Assembly (NCBI GenBank): GCA_008694505.1 | Contig: VZDJ01000174.1 | Span: 7,613,134-7,677,133 of the forward strand | Reading direction: 5' to 3' | DNA length: 64,000 nucleotides | Origin: Cyanoderma ruficeps | Taxonomy: Eukaryota; Chordata; Aves; Passeriformes; Timaliidae | The notes under the pieces: model-generated | The model's input: only the letters and a program-made list of their open reading frames with translations | Told to the model about the DNA's origin: nothing | Databases searched by the model: none | Part shown: in pieces, positions 40,401 through 53,100 of the stretch | Position numbering within the stretch: position 1 is the stretch's first letter | Layout of the letters: each line of letters opens with the position of its first letter | Position numbers and translations under genes: made by a program

Positions 40401-43400
40401 CCCCTCTGTCTTCCAGATGCTTAATAATTTAGGGATTAGAAAGAGCAGAAGCACTTTGGTAAGGGACACTTCACAAATTATAAACCAAGTGTGCTCTGCA
40501 CACTACATTTCAGGTCCCCAAGGGCAAATCTATCCAAACATTGCTGGTGGGAAGCCTTGGGGCTGAGCAAAACCCTGGCAAGGCTGGAGGGCTGGGCACA
40601 GCAGGTCTGTGCCATGGGACAGGGTTCATACACCAGGACAAGCAGTGCTGGTGAGAGCCTGGACCCCCCATTAACAGTCTCTGTGCCTGGTGTTTGTCCT
40701 GGTTGTCAGGAAAGGAGCAAAACCGCAATCACCTCTAATCCCAGAGCCCCTCTTGCTACAGTATGGCTCCTGTGCATTGTTCTCAGCTTGAATACCACTT
40801 CCGCCCATTTTCACAGGCTGTAAAGCCCCCCTGTGTAACCCCTTAGAATGATTTAATTAATACGTAGCTGAAGCAGAAATGGATGTAATGGCAGGAATGG
40901 TCATTTGTTAAAGAGCTACTTTGCTGTAAGAACATTGTGCCTTTGAGTTTAAAGGAATCCAGACTTTTCCAGCAAGGGTTTAACTTACAAGGAGGGATTT
41001 TCTTTACTTAACACCCCAAATAAAACATCATGCTGATTTGTATTTCCTTTTGTGGAAGTAGAACCTTTTCATTTCTGGGAGTTTAATTTCCAGTGTTTTG
41101 ACATTAACACATGAGAAACCACAAGGTGCTGAAGCTGATGGTGTCCTCAGGCCCCCCAGCAGCTGTGTCAGTGAAGGTGGCAGCAAGTCAAGTAAGCAAA
41201 CCTCTGAGCACCTTGCACCAGTGGTCTCATTAAAGGTAGTCTGTGCAACAAACTTTTAGGATCAGGGAACAGAGTAATTAAACATGGACGTTGTTGCCAG
41301 TAAGCAGGATAAAAGCTAATATCTGGGATAATGCAAAGAAACAGACAAAAGTGAAATACCAGGAATGGAAATGCCTCTAAGCAGAAAGGTTCAGTTGCCC
41401 TGTGATTATTAAGCATGTATTTCCCCAGAGAAATAATTGCCTTGGATTAAGTGATTTGTGGGACTCTGTTGCTGGGTTACAGGTGGGAAGGGAAGGTGGG
41501 GTGAGGGTTGCAGAGGTAAAACAAGCCATGGGCTGGTTTCCCTCCTCAGCCCAAAGACCCGGGCAGCTGCACCGGCCCCATGAGTGCCTCCCCGCCGGCA
41601 CAGGAGCACACACAGCCCTGTATCGGAGGAAACCCGGAGTTCCGTGCTCCCGGGCAAGTGGCAAGGGTGGGGCTTTCCTGTGCTTATGGGCTAAGATAAC
41701 TGGCATTTCTCTCCCCTTTCTTAATTGTTCTTCTGTGCTGTTTTCTATATAGTCATTATTATCATCATAAATACAGATGTATTCAGCTTCAGCCTGTGTT
41801 CTGGGTTTCTTCCTGTTCGGCTCTGAGATGTCTCTGTGGATGGCTTTTTTGCACATTCTCCTCTCCCTGACACCAGGGACTCTTCTGAGTGATTGTAAGC
41901 AGCCCCAGTTTGACAAACTGCACAGCCCCAGTCACACATTCCTCCTGGACTTGCACACTGGAATTTGCAGTTTTGAATAATTGAAGTAAACTCTATGTAT
42001 TTTATATACAACTGGAAGAGGAGATAAATCCTCTGACCTCTGTTTAACAGGCAGTCTTTGTTAGGAAGACATTTTCCATGCTAGAATTGTTTACAGCTTC
42101 TCAGGCAGAGATAATCAAAATGCTGCAGTCATCATGTGTCCAGCATGTCCAACTCCATGACGGTCCACAAGCTCCTGATGTTCTTGCAATTCTTTTTTTG
42201 GGTGTCTTGTGGCTAAAGCTCATCCTCTGGTTGTTAGAAAAAGGAAGTGAAAGGCCATATTCAGTGTGTTGTGACTTTGTTGTCATCCTCCTGTTACTGC
42301 ACTGGGATCCTCTGCTGAAGTCACCTGTCAGGATGTGCACAGGGCATTGCTCCTCATTACCTCTGGAGTTACATCCTCAGCTGTCAATCCATGTGATTCC
42401 TTTGACCTTTGCTTGTTCTTTCTTCTGCTGCTTCTGCTTCACATGTGCACTTTTCCATTCATGCTGCATCCATATCAGTCTTGAGATTTGGATCACAAAC
42501 CTCTGCATGCCACAGTACGTGCTGTGCATTTTTGTACAACAGATAAAACCACTTAGATAGGGGCAGGAAATGTGTTCTTTTCAACTCTACAATCTCCTCT
42601 ACACTGGAAGGACACTTTGGGCTAACTGAAACTAAATCTAGTCAAACCAATTCAAATGTCACTGTGAATATAACTTTCAATTTTGTCTAAAACATTGAAA
42701 CCTATTGCAATCAAAATAAGCCTTTCTCAGGACACCCAGTGCAAAGCCACTGGGGTACAGCTCCTTGTGAGTGCTGTGAGGCAGCTGGTGAGGTCTGTTC
42801 TCTTTTTCCAGCTGCTCTAACTGCAGCATTCGCAGCACAAACACTCCCTGCATCTGCCAGCCTTGGGGGGCTGAGACCTGCTGCTGGCTGCAGGGGCTGA
42901 ACCACGGCTACTTTGCAAGAACAATCCAGGACACCAATGATCCACGAAGAGACTGCAGCAATTACAATGTCTGCCCGGCCTGATGATAAAAACTCTTGTA
43001 AATACAGTGGTTTTGACATGGGCATTTAACTCCTTAACATACCATAAAGATTCAAAATGTACTCAAACAATTCAAACAGTAAAGTCTAGTTTGGAATCTT
43101 TGTGAAAACATGTTTAAATTGTATGCCTTGCTCTTGGCTCCAGGATAACTGCAAACAGAGTTTCATGCCTGGTGTAAGCTAAGAGCAGTTATTCTTCCTG
43201 GACCAATCTAAGAAGTTGTCTACTGGTACTGACAGGTGACATGCAGTTCACATATCCAAGGCTCTTATATTTTTTGGGGTGGTTCCTAAGAGTTTGACGT
43301 TGTTTTTTTTTAACGTTTGCCTGACACAGTGTGCAGGAAAGAGTTGTGCCTCTCCATCAGTGCTTAGTCTTCTGGCAAATGATCAATTAGATTCCGATAA

Positions 43401-43500
43401 CCAGGACTTCCACACTGCTGGGTGCCTGTATTGGCAAGACCTCTCCGAAAGTCTGGCTGCGGACTTTATCAGTAAATAGGAAATACACAGATAACGGCAC
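34481..43500. other. intergenic region between septin and CLDN5
   Basis: About 9 kb without a recognised gene, lying between the divergent septin and CLDN5 promoters (septin minus, CLDN5 plus). The open frames are short and look random. Regulatory elements for either gene could be here, but I cannot identify any by eye. Confidence 0.6.
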
Positions 43501-43693
43501 TAAAAGGAATTTGAGCAGCCGAAATCCGAGACGAGATGCCTCCCGCCTCACGCTTAACTGGGAACGGGCAGCGTCCCTGCCTGCGAACTCCTCCCGGAGC
43601 AGGGTGCCGGGGAGAGCAGAGCGAAGGGACCCCCCGAGCAGGAGAAAGGGAGGGCCGGACACCCGCCCCCGGCCCCAGCCCCGGCCCCGGCCC

Positions 43694-43780
43694 GGGGCGG
43701 GCGGTGCTGCTGCCCGGCAGGGCCGGGCCGGGCCGGGCGGGACGGGGGCGGAGGGCGGGCGCCCCGCGGCTCCTCATATA
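43694..43780 (+). promoter_or_regulatory. CLDN5 core promoter: GC boxes and TATA-like element
   Basis: GC boxes (GGGGCGG at 43694-43700 and G-rich GGCGG motifs at 43744-43761) precede the TATA-like CATATA at 43775-43780. A start near 43805 would give a 5' UTR of about 90 bases. The assignment is inferred from spacing. Confidence 0.5.
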
Positions 43781-43893
43781 GCGCTGCCCGCGGCCGCGGC
43801 GCTCAGAGCCGGCTCGGCAGCCGCCTGGGGCAGCGGAGCAGACCCGCCGCGATTTCCTTCCTGCGGAGCCCTTGGGACAGCGCCGGCAGCAGC

Positions 43894-44544
43894 ATGACTT
43901 CGGCGGCGGTGGAAATTTTGGGGCTGGGATTGGGCATCCTGGGCTGGGTGGGGGTGATCCTGGCCTGCGGGTTGCCCATGTGGCAGGTGTCGGCCTTCAT
44001 CGACGTGAACATCGTGGTGGCGCAGACCATCTGGGAAGGGCTGTGGATGAACTGCGTGGTGCAGAGCACGGGGCAGATGCAGTGCAAGGTGTACGACTCC
44101 ATCCTGGCGCTGCCGCCCGAGGTGCAGGCGGGCCGGGCCCTCACCGTCATCGTGGCGCTGCTGGGGCTGGTGGCGCTGATGGTGACCGTGGTGGGCGCGC
44201 AGTGCACCAACTGCATCCGACCCGGCAAGATGAAGTCCCGCATCGTGATAGCCGGCGGGGCCATCTACATCCTCTGCGGGGTCCTGGTCCTCATCCCGCT
44301 CTGCTGGTTCGCCAACATCGTCATCAGCGACTTCTACGACCCCACCGTGCCTTCGTCCCAGAAGCGGGAGATGGGGGCCGCGCTCTACATCGGCTGGGCG
44401 GCCACGGCCCTGCTGCTTTTCGGGGGCTGCCTCATCTGCTGCTGCTCCTGCTCCCAGCGCGACGAGAGCTCCTTCCCCGTCAAGTACTCGGCGCCGCGGC
44501 GGCCCACGTCCAACGGCGAGTACGACAAGAAGAACTACGTCTGA
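43894..44544 (+). CDS. CLDN5: claudin-5, complete single-exon gene
   Basis: A four-transmembrane tight-junction protein that seals the paracellular path between endothelial cells, including the blood-brain barrier. It has 216 residues (human 218). The segments are TM1 at about 8-28; a first extracellular loop with the claudin signature W30, G49-L50-W51, C54 and C64; R81 before TM2 (82-102); TM3 (117-137); a short second loop around F147-Y148-D149-P150; TM4 (162-182); the cysteine cluster C182-C186, a likely palmitoylation region; and a C-terminal Y215-V216 PDZ-binding end that would dock to ZO proteins. The ATG is the first in this frame in the mRNA and matches the family N-terminus [10 protein letters not shown]. 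The gene is intronless, as CLDN5 is in other vertebrates, and sits opposite CDC45 in strand, as in human. Confidence 0.97.
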   Translation: MTSAAVEILGLGLGILGWVGVILACGLPMWQVSAFIDVNIVVAQTIWEGLWMNCVVQSTGQMQCKVYDSILALPPEVQAGRALTVIVALLGLVALMVTVVGAQCTNCIRPGKMKSRIVIAGGAIYILCGVLVLIPLCWFANIVISDFYDPTVPSSQKREMGAALYIGWAATALLLFGGCLICCCSCSQRDESSFPVKYSAPRRPTSNGEYDKKNYV

Positions 44545-47500
44545 GCGGGGCTGACCCGCTCCGCAGCCCCGCGGGGCACGGACAGACGGCTGCGGGCCGG
44601 GAGCGTCTGCGGGGAGCTCCAGCGCTCCCCTGCCTGGCGGCTTTTCTTAACGGGGACCCCCGTGAAGCGGCGGCCCTAGGCAGGGCAGCGCCCCGCTGTC
44701 CTCCAGCCCGGCTCCCCGGCGGGTCCGGCCGCTCCGCTGCGGGCAGCGCCGCGCTCGGCGCCGCCGGCTCCCGGTACTGACCGACCGCGCTGCCGGCCCA
44801 GCAAAGCCCTCCGCGGCCGCCCAGAGCAGGCGAACCAGCGTCTCCCCGGCCCGGGGCGGCCGGGGGAACCGAGGAGCCCGGGCGAGTCACGGCGGCGTTT
44901 ACCGGGACGCCCCGTCCGGGCATCTTCGCCGTCGCCTGCCCGCCCGGCTCCTGCCGCTGGCCCCGGCGTTACCGTGACACTTGTGAGTACTTTACCGCCC
45001 GCTGTCGCTGCAGGTGCCCCGGGGCACCGCCTGCCTGCTGGCACCGGGCGTCGGTGCGCACCGTAGCCGAGGAGCAGCTTCCCATCTTCTTCATCTCTCC
45101 TGAAGGCTGCATCTGGCAGTTCCTGCTCGAACTCATAAGCGGGGGTTTGATCTGTCTGGGCAATTAAAATAGGGATCCTGTCCAAAGCATGACACTAACC
45201 TTGGTCCTTAATCCCACAAGCAGTAACTGCTTGGAGAAAGTTATTTGACTTTCTTCAGTTGTTTCAGTCCTTCAGTGAAGTGTATTGTCTGTGTGTATTT
45301 GAAACCTTGAAAGAGATTTCAGGTAGTTGCTGTCCTTTAGTGGAGTACAAATCAGATAACACTGGGTTGTCTCTTGAGGTTCTTCATCTCTTCTTCTTCA
45401 GCTTATGCTCTGTTTTTACTTGAATATGAACTCATTGCTAGAATTGTTTGAGGACTAGATTAAGAAATCTAGGAGACCACTGTATGTCCTGGCTCCAGCA
45501 GGGCCTCTGCTCCTCTCATCTGCACTACAGGAGACTGGAAACATAAAAATTGCCCCAGATACTGGTGGTTGGGGGGAATGATGTCTTTGTGGCCTTCTTG
45601 CCAAGCTCTGCTTGCTGCCAGTTTTGAAATGTGTGTTCAGTTGGACGTGGGCTTGGTTGGCTCCCCACCGTGATTTTATTAAATTAACATGTGCTTTCCT
45701 TCATTTACCAAATCAAGCAAAAAATTGCTAGAAGAATTTTACCAAAAATGTCTTCACTGAGACTTTATGCCAGGTGATTAGTTGTGAAGTCATGACTCTC
45801 ACAGCTCAGCTCCTCTGCATTGCCCTGGTAACATTCTGCAGACTGGAAGGAAGATGGTTTGGGCAACATAACTCTAATTTTCCTGAGGTCAACACCTGAA
45901 CTTCACCACAGTGTGAAATATTAGCTTACACTTTTTCATTGTATACTGCAGAGACAAACTTTGTTAAGGGAGGGCCTTAAGGGGATGGTGTGATACTTCT
46001 CCAATCTTGTAAATTAACTTGGTCTTCTTAATTACTTGTAAATCCACATAGGATTATGCTCCTGACTGTGGCAGCATCTGCATTGCCATAAGGAGATTTC
46101 TGCCAAGAGTTAGGGAGGAATTGTGCTGTTTATACTCCTCAGAGAGCAACGCTACCACCTCATAGGTGCTCACAATCACACAGCAATACAGTGCACACCT
46201 GACCTGAGCATTAACCTTACACCCTTCTGGTAACACCACACTTAGGGACCAACCATAACTGTGGGTCTGACAGATTTACAGTGACTCTGTTCTTGCCTTG
46301 CTTAGCAAACTTAAAACCCTGGAGGGATCAGCAATTCATAAACTGGAATAAGAGACTAAAGCCTTGCCCCTGCAAATTTTGATGTTGAATATTGAGCACA
46401 TGATTTATCCTTTTGAAGATATCTGCTTTTGTTTTTTAAACACATAAATAGCAGGGTCTGAGCTCATCAGAGAACACAAAAGCAGAGTAATATGTCTACA
46501 AATACTTCTCTTCTATAAAGAGGTGCAGTTCTAATACTGTCTCCATTTAAATAAAAGCAGTAATATTATTTTTATGATGTGATATGTAGTTTTGGTACAA
46601 GATTGAAATATTTTGTATTTCATCATTGCAACTTTTTAAAAACAGTGTAACCTTGTAAACTGTAAATGTGTTTAAATGCATATATTTTGCAAGAAATCTA
46701 CCAAAGTTAGCTTGTTATATGGTTTGGTGCCTTTGTTTCATGACTGCTTTATTTTAAATTGTAACATCCAACTGTATTTGTCACTCACCCTCACTCAGCT
46801 CTCTGGTGTCTAGTAAATGAGTCCGCAGATATTAGCCCAAATCCTGGACCTCGCTCTCTTTTGTCTCAAGTTAAAGAACTAAACCCCACTGACAAAAATG
46901 TCTGCATGTCTGTGAAGATCAGAGCCTTCAGAAGTGCTGCAGAATTTGGGGTGTGACCAAAAGATGAAATCTTTCTGGACAATGCATCCCTAGCATTTCA
47001 AATCAAAACTGGTGTCGTTGGGAGAGGGAGGGAAACCCATGCCTTAGAAGGGAATTTTAACAAGCCAAATTTCTTGTATCAAGGCAGGGCTGGATCCTCT
47101 TATAACCAAAATCTGAAAAAATGACACAGAAAGACCTCTTGGAAGAAGCCTGTGCTAACTGTGTATGTGCCACTAAACACAGCATCATCCTACCCAAACT
47201 GTAACTTGTGGCTGAGATCTGTGGGGCAGCACCCAACAATACTTGCAGAAAGTGGGCCCAATTTAAAAAACTATTTTAATATTTAATCTCATCCTTCAGT
47301 ATCCTTAGTTGTTACTGTGCTTTAAAAGATGACCAGAGAGAACGCTGTTACTGATGTCACTGGCTTCAGGGTAAAAGTCTAAGCTGGTTTTTGCTATGAT
47401 TTGTTTTCTAAGAACAAAGACCTAATCCTGAACTTAAAACCTTGGAAGTGCTCAGGATCAGGCCTGAACCTCATCCCAATGAAAAGATGAGTCTATAGCA

Positions 47501-47565
47501 CTTGTTTACTATTTTTATTTTGTATTTATGATTTCGCATAAAAATAAAACCACGTAAACCAATCC
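44545..47565 (+). other. probable CLDN5 3' UTR with candidate poly(A) signals
   Basis: Plus-strand AATAAA motifs occur at 46550-46555 and 47543-47548. The second is followed within about 35 bases by a GT-rich element (tgtgttttgtg), as expected for real cleavage. The first is followed by a long T-rich stretch. A 3' UTR of 2-3 kb is inferred and not proven, and a nearer non-canonical signal could be used. Confidence 0.4.
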
Positions 47566-49123
47566 CTGAACAGGGTCAATGTGTTTTGTGAAAGCCACTG
47601 GATTGTTTGGGCTCAGGAAGCTGGGGTGTGATATTAGTGCCCAGAGGGAAATTACTCTGGGGGGGAGAGCTGGGTCACCTCTGGGGAAGAAGGCAGGGCT
47701 GCTCCCTTGCAGAGCAGGGCAGAGCAGGCAGCATCTCAGCTCTGGGCTGAAGCCTCAGACAAAAGAGAACAAGTAGCAGCAGTTGGTCTTGTGATGTGAG
47801 CACATTAGGAAGTGGAGTGTGAGCCCCAGCTATTTTGAGAACAGCTCAAAGCATGAAGCTTTTAAGGCTTTCAATTTCTACACGTTTAAACTAAAAGGAA
47901 AAAAATCCTGCTGCTTGGACCAGCCCCAACCTGACCTGATACCCTAATTCTTTCTGCCAACCATTTCTTTTTTTTCAAAAGTGCATTCAAGCTGGGGAAA
48001 AACATTTTCACAGATGCAGCAGAACAGACCCTAAAAAAATCCTCCAAAACCAATAAAGACTGGTAAAGTAAATTATACAGACTAATTGCTAGTGGAGAAA
48101 TTTGCCTAAGTTACATAACTGCCAGGGAGGACATTCAATATTTTGCAGATTTTTTTTTTTTGCAAGATTTTCAAGCTTTGTTCTAACTAACTGTTGCTTT
48201 AAAAATGAAGAAAAAACATCTTCAAAGCCTTCATTTTGCAGCATACTTGCCAGCTCGGTTGAGATTAACAAAAGCTCCTTGCCACCCTCCCATTGCTATG
48301 CACATGCTGAGCTGGAAAAAGGGTGTCTGTCGGCTTGGCCTTTGTCCTGCTAAACGAACCATTTCACAGTTATGAATTTGAGAGTAACCTGCAGTTCATA
48401 CCCTGCAAATCTGGTTAGATCCTGTCTGTGCAAAGAAGGGAAATGCACCAGGCAGAGGGAAAAGGAAGCTCAATCAGTCACGTTTGCTGCAGGATGTTTA
48501 AGGAAATATTTCCTTTTCCTGTACAAAGATGTTTGTTGAGCATCTGCTCTTTGGAACATACAAAACATTTTACTCTTGAAGTGAGAAAGCAGTGTAACTT
48601 TAGATTTTTATTTAAAATCTATTCTCTGATCAAATATTGTGCAAGGAATTTGTTCTTTTTCCTTGGCCGTCTTTCAGCCCCCAAATGCAGGTCTCCTCCA
48701 ACTCATCCATATATCTGTAATGCTAAAAGATAGCCCTGCCTGTCAGGAGCCATATGCCACATGTAAGTGCCATATTCGTGCATATATTGAACAATATATT
48801 AATGCAGTCTTCAGCATCAGATGGTACCCACAGTGCATCCATTTTGTGTGTGCACTGAGGAAGAAAATCATTCATTAGGTACACGTGTTTGAAGGTTTGC
48901 TTTTACAAGTCTGCTTGGTATGACATAACAAATATTCCTGCTGTATTAGATTAATTGGGTGAGAGCAGGTGAATTCTCTTTTCAGGTCAAATACTGCATT
49001 TGTTTTACTTGTAGCCTGATTGTGATAAGACAAATCATTAAAAAAAAAGCTTCAAGGGGTTCTTATATTTATATTTTGGACATGACTGACTTCTATCATT
49101 TTTATTTTGATCAGACCCTTGTT

Positions 49124-49139
49124 TGTGTGTGTGTGTGTG
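49124..49139. repeat. (TG)8 microsatellite
   Basis: Eight TG dinucleotides in a row, directly visible. Confidence 0.9.
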
Positions 49140-50063
49140 ACTGCTCCAGACTGTTCCTTGCTGACTCTGCAGCAATAAGCCCTCTGTCTAGAAACCTCCT
49201 TTTTCTACCTATTACAATCCTCAGCTAGAAGAAAGGGAGAACTTCAACCACTGCATCACTGACAAAACCTCCCACGGTAACAGTGGAGGCTTTACAGTTG
49301 CTTGGATACACAAGACTTGCTTCACCTTTTTCTTAAGCACAGATTGAGACATCAATTGAGCAGTGTCCTTTGTTTGTGGCATTTGGGGATTTTGTTTACA
49401 ACACCGAGCTTTCCCCTCCTTCCAAAGCTCACCATGTGGATTCAATCCAAAATGGGAAAGAGAAAGGTAAGGAGTAGTAGGACTCAGCATGGAAACACCA
49501 GTGTTGTGCTGAAGGCATCTGCCCAGGGCTCATGCCAATCTTCTCATCATGCTCGAGCCCAGCTGCACCCTGGCCACTCATCTACTGCCCTGAGGGAGAG
49601 CTTTGCCTCTCTGAAACTGGCACCTATGGCTTGGGTTGCTGGCCACCCTATCCAAATAAGCTCCGGATAATGGGGGATCAAATCACACAAACTTCACCAC
49701 TTCCAATGTGAAAATACTCATCAGCATCAGAGTCTGTTCGAAAAGTGATACAGGAAAATGAGTATAGGAATGAGTCTGGATGTCAACCATCCTGACAAGA
49801 ATGAACTGGTGCATTAACTGAACTACTGGCTTTAGCTTTTTGATTTGAGAACAATAGAATCATACAGCATGGGGTACTGTAGATACAGCACTGATTAAAG
49901 CAAAAGAAGAATTAGCCTTGAGACTACTATCCAGCTGTTTTGGTCTCGGGCTACAAAAGGAAAAAGCAAGGGAAACATACCTTACTCCACAAGCCACAGC
50001 CTTTTCAACAAGGCACACAAATCTCATTACATTAATTATGGAGAGTAAATGACAAGACCACCT

Positions 50064-50136
50064 CTGATACCCAGTACAGAAGGACTTTGTAGAAAGGACA
50101 AAGTACTGTACTGATACCCAGTACAGAAGAACTTTG
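50064..50136. repeat. short direct duplication, period 47
   Basis: A 26-base segment beginning CTGATACCCAGTACAGAAG is at 50064-50089 and again at 50111-50136 with one mismatch. The intervening sequence contains the small palindrome GTACTGTAC-like core. Confidence 0.85.
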
Positions 50137-53100
50137 ACCATTTAGAAAACCAGGCAAAAAATAAAATAAGCTGCATCTTTTACTCTGATCCTCCTTAGAG
50201 CATCTTGAATGGCAAAAGGCACTCACACTGATTAAAGCCCTGGCAGCAGCTGGCAGGGTATTCATAGCAGGTACAAGGTGTCCCTGAAGCTCAGTTGATA
50301 TGTCATCCACACACGTTACTCCTTCTTTTGGAGTAAAATAGCCTTAGTTTAGGCATGATGAAGTGCCTCAGTGCTCCTATGTACAGCAATAGCAGTGGAT
50401 CCATTCCTTACTACACCTCAGCTCCAAATTCAGGGATGTTCCCTTCTGGTGGATCCCCCAGGCTGCAGCAGCCAGGCAGAGGCTTTGCATGGCCCAGGGA
50501 GGTGCTCTGGTGCACACAAACAAAATAGACGAGATGAAGTCTGTTCATGTTTATTTACAGCGGAGAACAAAAGTAAATGTTTAAAATAGCTGATCTTTCC
50601 AGACACACAATAGATAACCCTCCCAAAATGACTCTGATCCAGTGAGCAAGCTGTGAGCTCTGTGCCAGTTGTATCATCCTGTCCATCTCTCACTGCTGGC
50701 TAGCAAGCTCCTGCAAGGAGGTAAGTTACACACGTGCACATTCTAGGTCTTTAGCACCGGCTGTGCTGTGTGTGGAACATTTTTTGGTTTTTCAAGATAA
50801 GCAGAAGATTTTCATGGGTTGAACCAATGCACTAAAAGCTAGGAGATGCACAAAACCAGATCCCAAAACAACAATTTTTATCTGGGGGCAAAACCAGTTT
50901 GCAATGGTAAATGCATGTTGGGTTTCAGCTGTGTTTGTTCCTACAGTTCCAACGAAGCAGGTTAGCTGACAGAGCTCTGAGTGACATTCCTCTTGATCCC
51001 ATGCCAGGTACTCTGACAATTAATCTAACCATATGTGGGTGCCTCTGGGCTCTGTTCCCACTCTCAGACACATTCTGAGCTGAATTGATTCCCCTCTGTT
51101 ACACTCATACATAACTCATTAGCATTAACTGTGTTTGTTATCAGAACACTTCCACAGAAGGTTAAACCTTAAGAGAATTTAGGCTTGGGCATAAAAGATC
51201 ACTCAGGAAAGAAATATTGGCACTGCCTGACAAGAACATATGTGAAATCTCAAAATGGTAGGATTCAGTTTCAATATACCTTCACATAATTGAAGAATTT
51301 GGACAAAAAACACCAATCACCAATTCTTATCAGCTCTAACAAGTGCCTAGCACAGCAGAATTCTTGCACTATGTATATTTTTAGGTTACTCTTCCAGTTA
51401 TAATGTTCTGTCCTTACTGTATATCTTTTGTTAGAATTAGGATATCTGCTGCAGCAGCCTGGATAACCTTTAGCCTGAGCTACAAAACCTTTAACAGTTT
51501 CCAATTATAACAGCAATCTTTCATTCTATAATACAAATAAACCCAAGTGTTATCTCGACACAGAAGACTCACATGAATACCCAATGACTACAGAATGATT
51601 TCACCATTTTTTTCCTCTATAATTTCCTGCTATTATTTCATTGGAAGTGACTGCCAAGATCCAAGCAACATAATACATTTCACTGTTTACATCTACTTTA
51701 TTTTTGTTATACTGTTGACATTTCAAAATGTTGACATACAAAGCAAGTTTTAAAAATTTATCATCTACTTGAATTCCATTATGTTCTTGAACCCTTAAAT
51801 TATTTTTAGGCCGTCCCATTTTCTCCTGATTTTCTTGTCTTGACCAGTTGAGACTATCTATGCACCCAAATACCCCTCAGTTTTATAAAATCTTAACTCC
51901 AACAGCTTGTGCCTTGGAAGAGGAGTTTCAGTTTTTCAGAAAAGTATAAGACACAGTAATGCCCCTTTTCAGGCATATGGAACTAGTTTCCCCATAAATA
52001 TAATCTTTGTCTACTGTAACAATGTGGATTGGGCTGAAGTTTGGAGAAAGAGAGAGTTCCATTGGGTGGGAATTCCACTAGTAAGAAATTAAACAAAGAC
52101 ATCATTAAAGCAGTTATTCTGCAACTATAGATAGTGGATATTCCCAGAAGCCAATACCATACTGAGACTCTAGGGGTAAAATGCTGTTGTTTGGATAATA
52201 TTAAAAGAGACTTCTCGTCTACCTGAGGTTATTAATGACCACAACTATTTAAAACATCCATATCATCATTGGAGTGTCCCTCCTAAAAGGAAAGCTATTA
52301 TCCATGGCATCCTGCCCAGATTCCTGCAGAGCTGATTACATTCTTTAGAACCTGCACTTTTAGTTCAGTACAGCAATCCTGACTTCATACCTGGATGATC
52401 ATTTCACACTCTGAAGCAGTTACTGACATCTGTCCTAAAGGTTGATCATTGGTGGTGGGAAGAGCAATCCCTTTTTCTCCTGGCCTCTCTCACAAGGTTG
52501 GAGATTTTTTGGCTTTCTGGCAAAATGTATTCACAGCCTTGCAGAAATGGCCTCTGGCAGATTGCAGGGCAAATACTGAACTCCACTGGTGTGTAGAAAA
52601 CAAGCCCATTTCAAAGACAGGGTGGGAGGGGGTGCTAAATTGTAAGACCAAGTTTTTTCCCCTTAATAGAGTTACTGAAATCTGAGTCATGTCACAATAA
52701 GAAATCGAGAATTTCAGTTTTAGCACCTGTTGCTACACAGGAATTCAGCTTGTGAAGGAAAGGGCAAACTGCAATCCTTCTAAATCAAAATGTCTTAGGT
52801 CTGTCTTGGCCTCATAACATGGGCCAGCAGGATGCAGAAACTCTTAAACTGCTGTGAAACTTCACTTTGCGACCTTGCAAGGAAGTTTGAATCAAACAGA
52901 AGGGTCTTAACTCAAAGGAAGAGAAAGGAGAGACATAATGTTAGTGCTTTATAATGAGCAAAGTGGGGTAAGACCCCACACTGCTGTAGGCACCAAACTG
53001 AGTGTCTGAGTTGACAGTGAAAGCACAGACACTGCACACTGATAAACAGTGAACAGGAATGAGAGCCTGGAAAGGGAAATGAACATATCCAGGGCAGAAG

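Larger units (their letters stand above)
43520..45080. promoter_or_regulatory. CpG island covering the CLDN5 promoter and gene
   Basis: GC and CpG content rise sharply near 43.5 kb and fall near 45.1 kb. The island includes the promoter, the whole coding exon and the first part of the 3' flank. Its GC content creates long spurious open frames in other frames and on the other strand. Confidence 0.8.

Noticed and set aside
41377..41916. 179-codon minus-strand open frame
   Set aside because: There is no recognisable family and the composition is mixed and irregular. Without transcript evidence it is best treated as chance.
42078..42560. 160-codon plus-strand open frame upstream of CLDN5
   Set aside because: It is cysteine- and leucine-rich but has no recognisable domain, and no exon boundaries or CpG promoter accompany it.
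43872..44780. 302-codon plus-strand open frame over CLDN5
   Set aside because: It is a different frame of the CLDN5 exon and is open because of high GC. The 216-codon frame has the complete claudin signature.
44676..45185. 169-codon minus-strand open frame downstream of CLDN5
   Set aside because: It is composed of Ala, Gly, Arg and Pro, as expected from chance frames in a CpG island, and has no recognisable domain.
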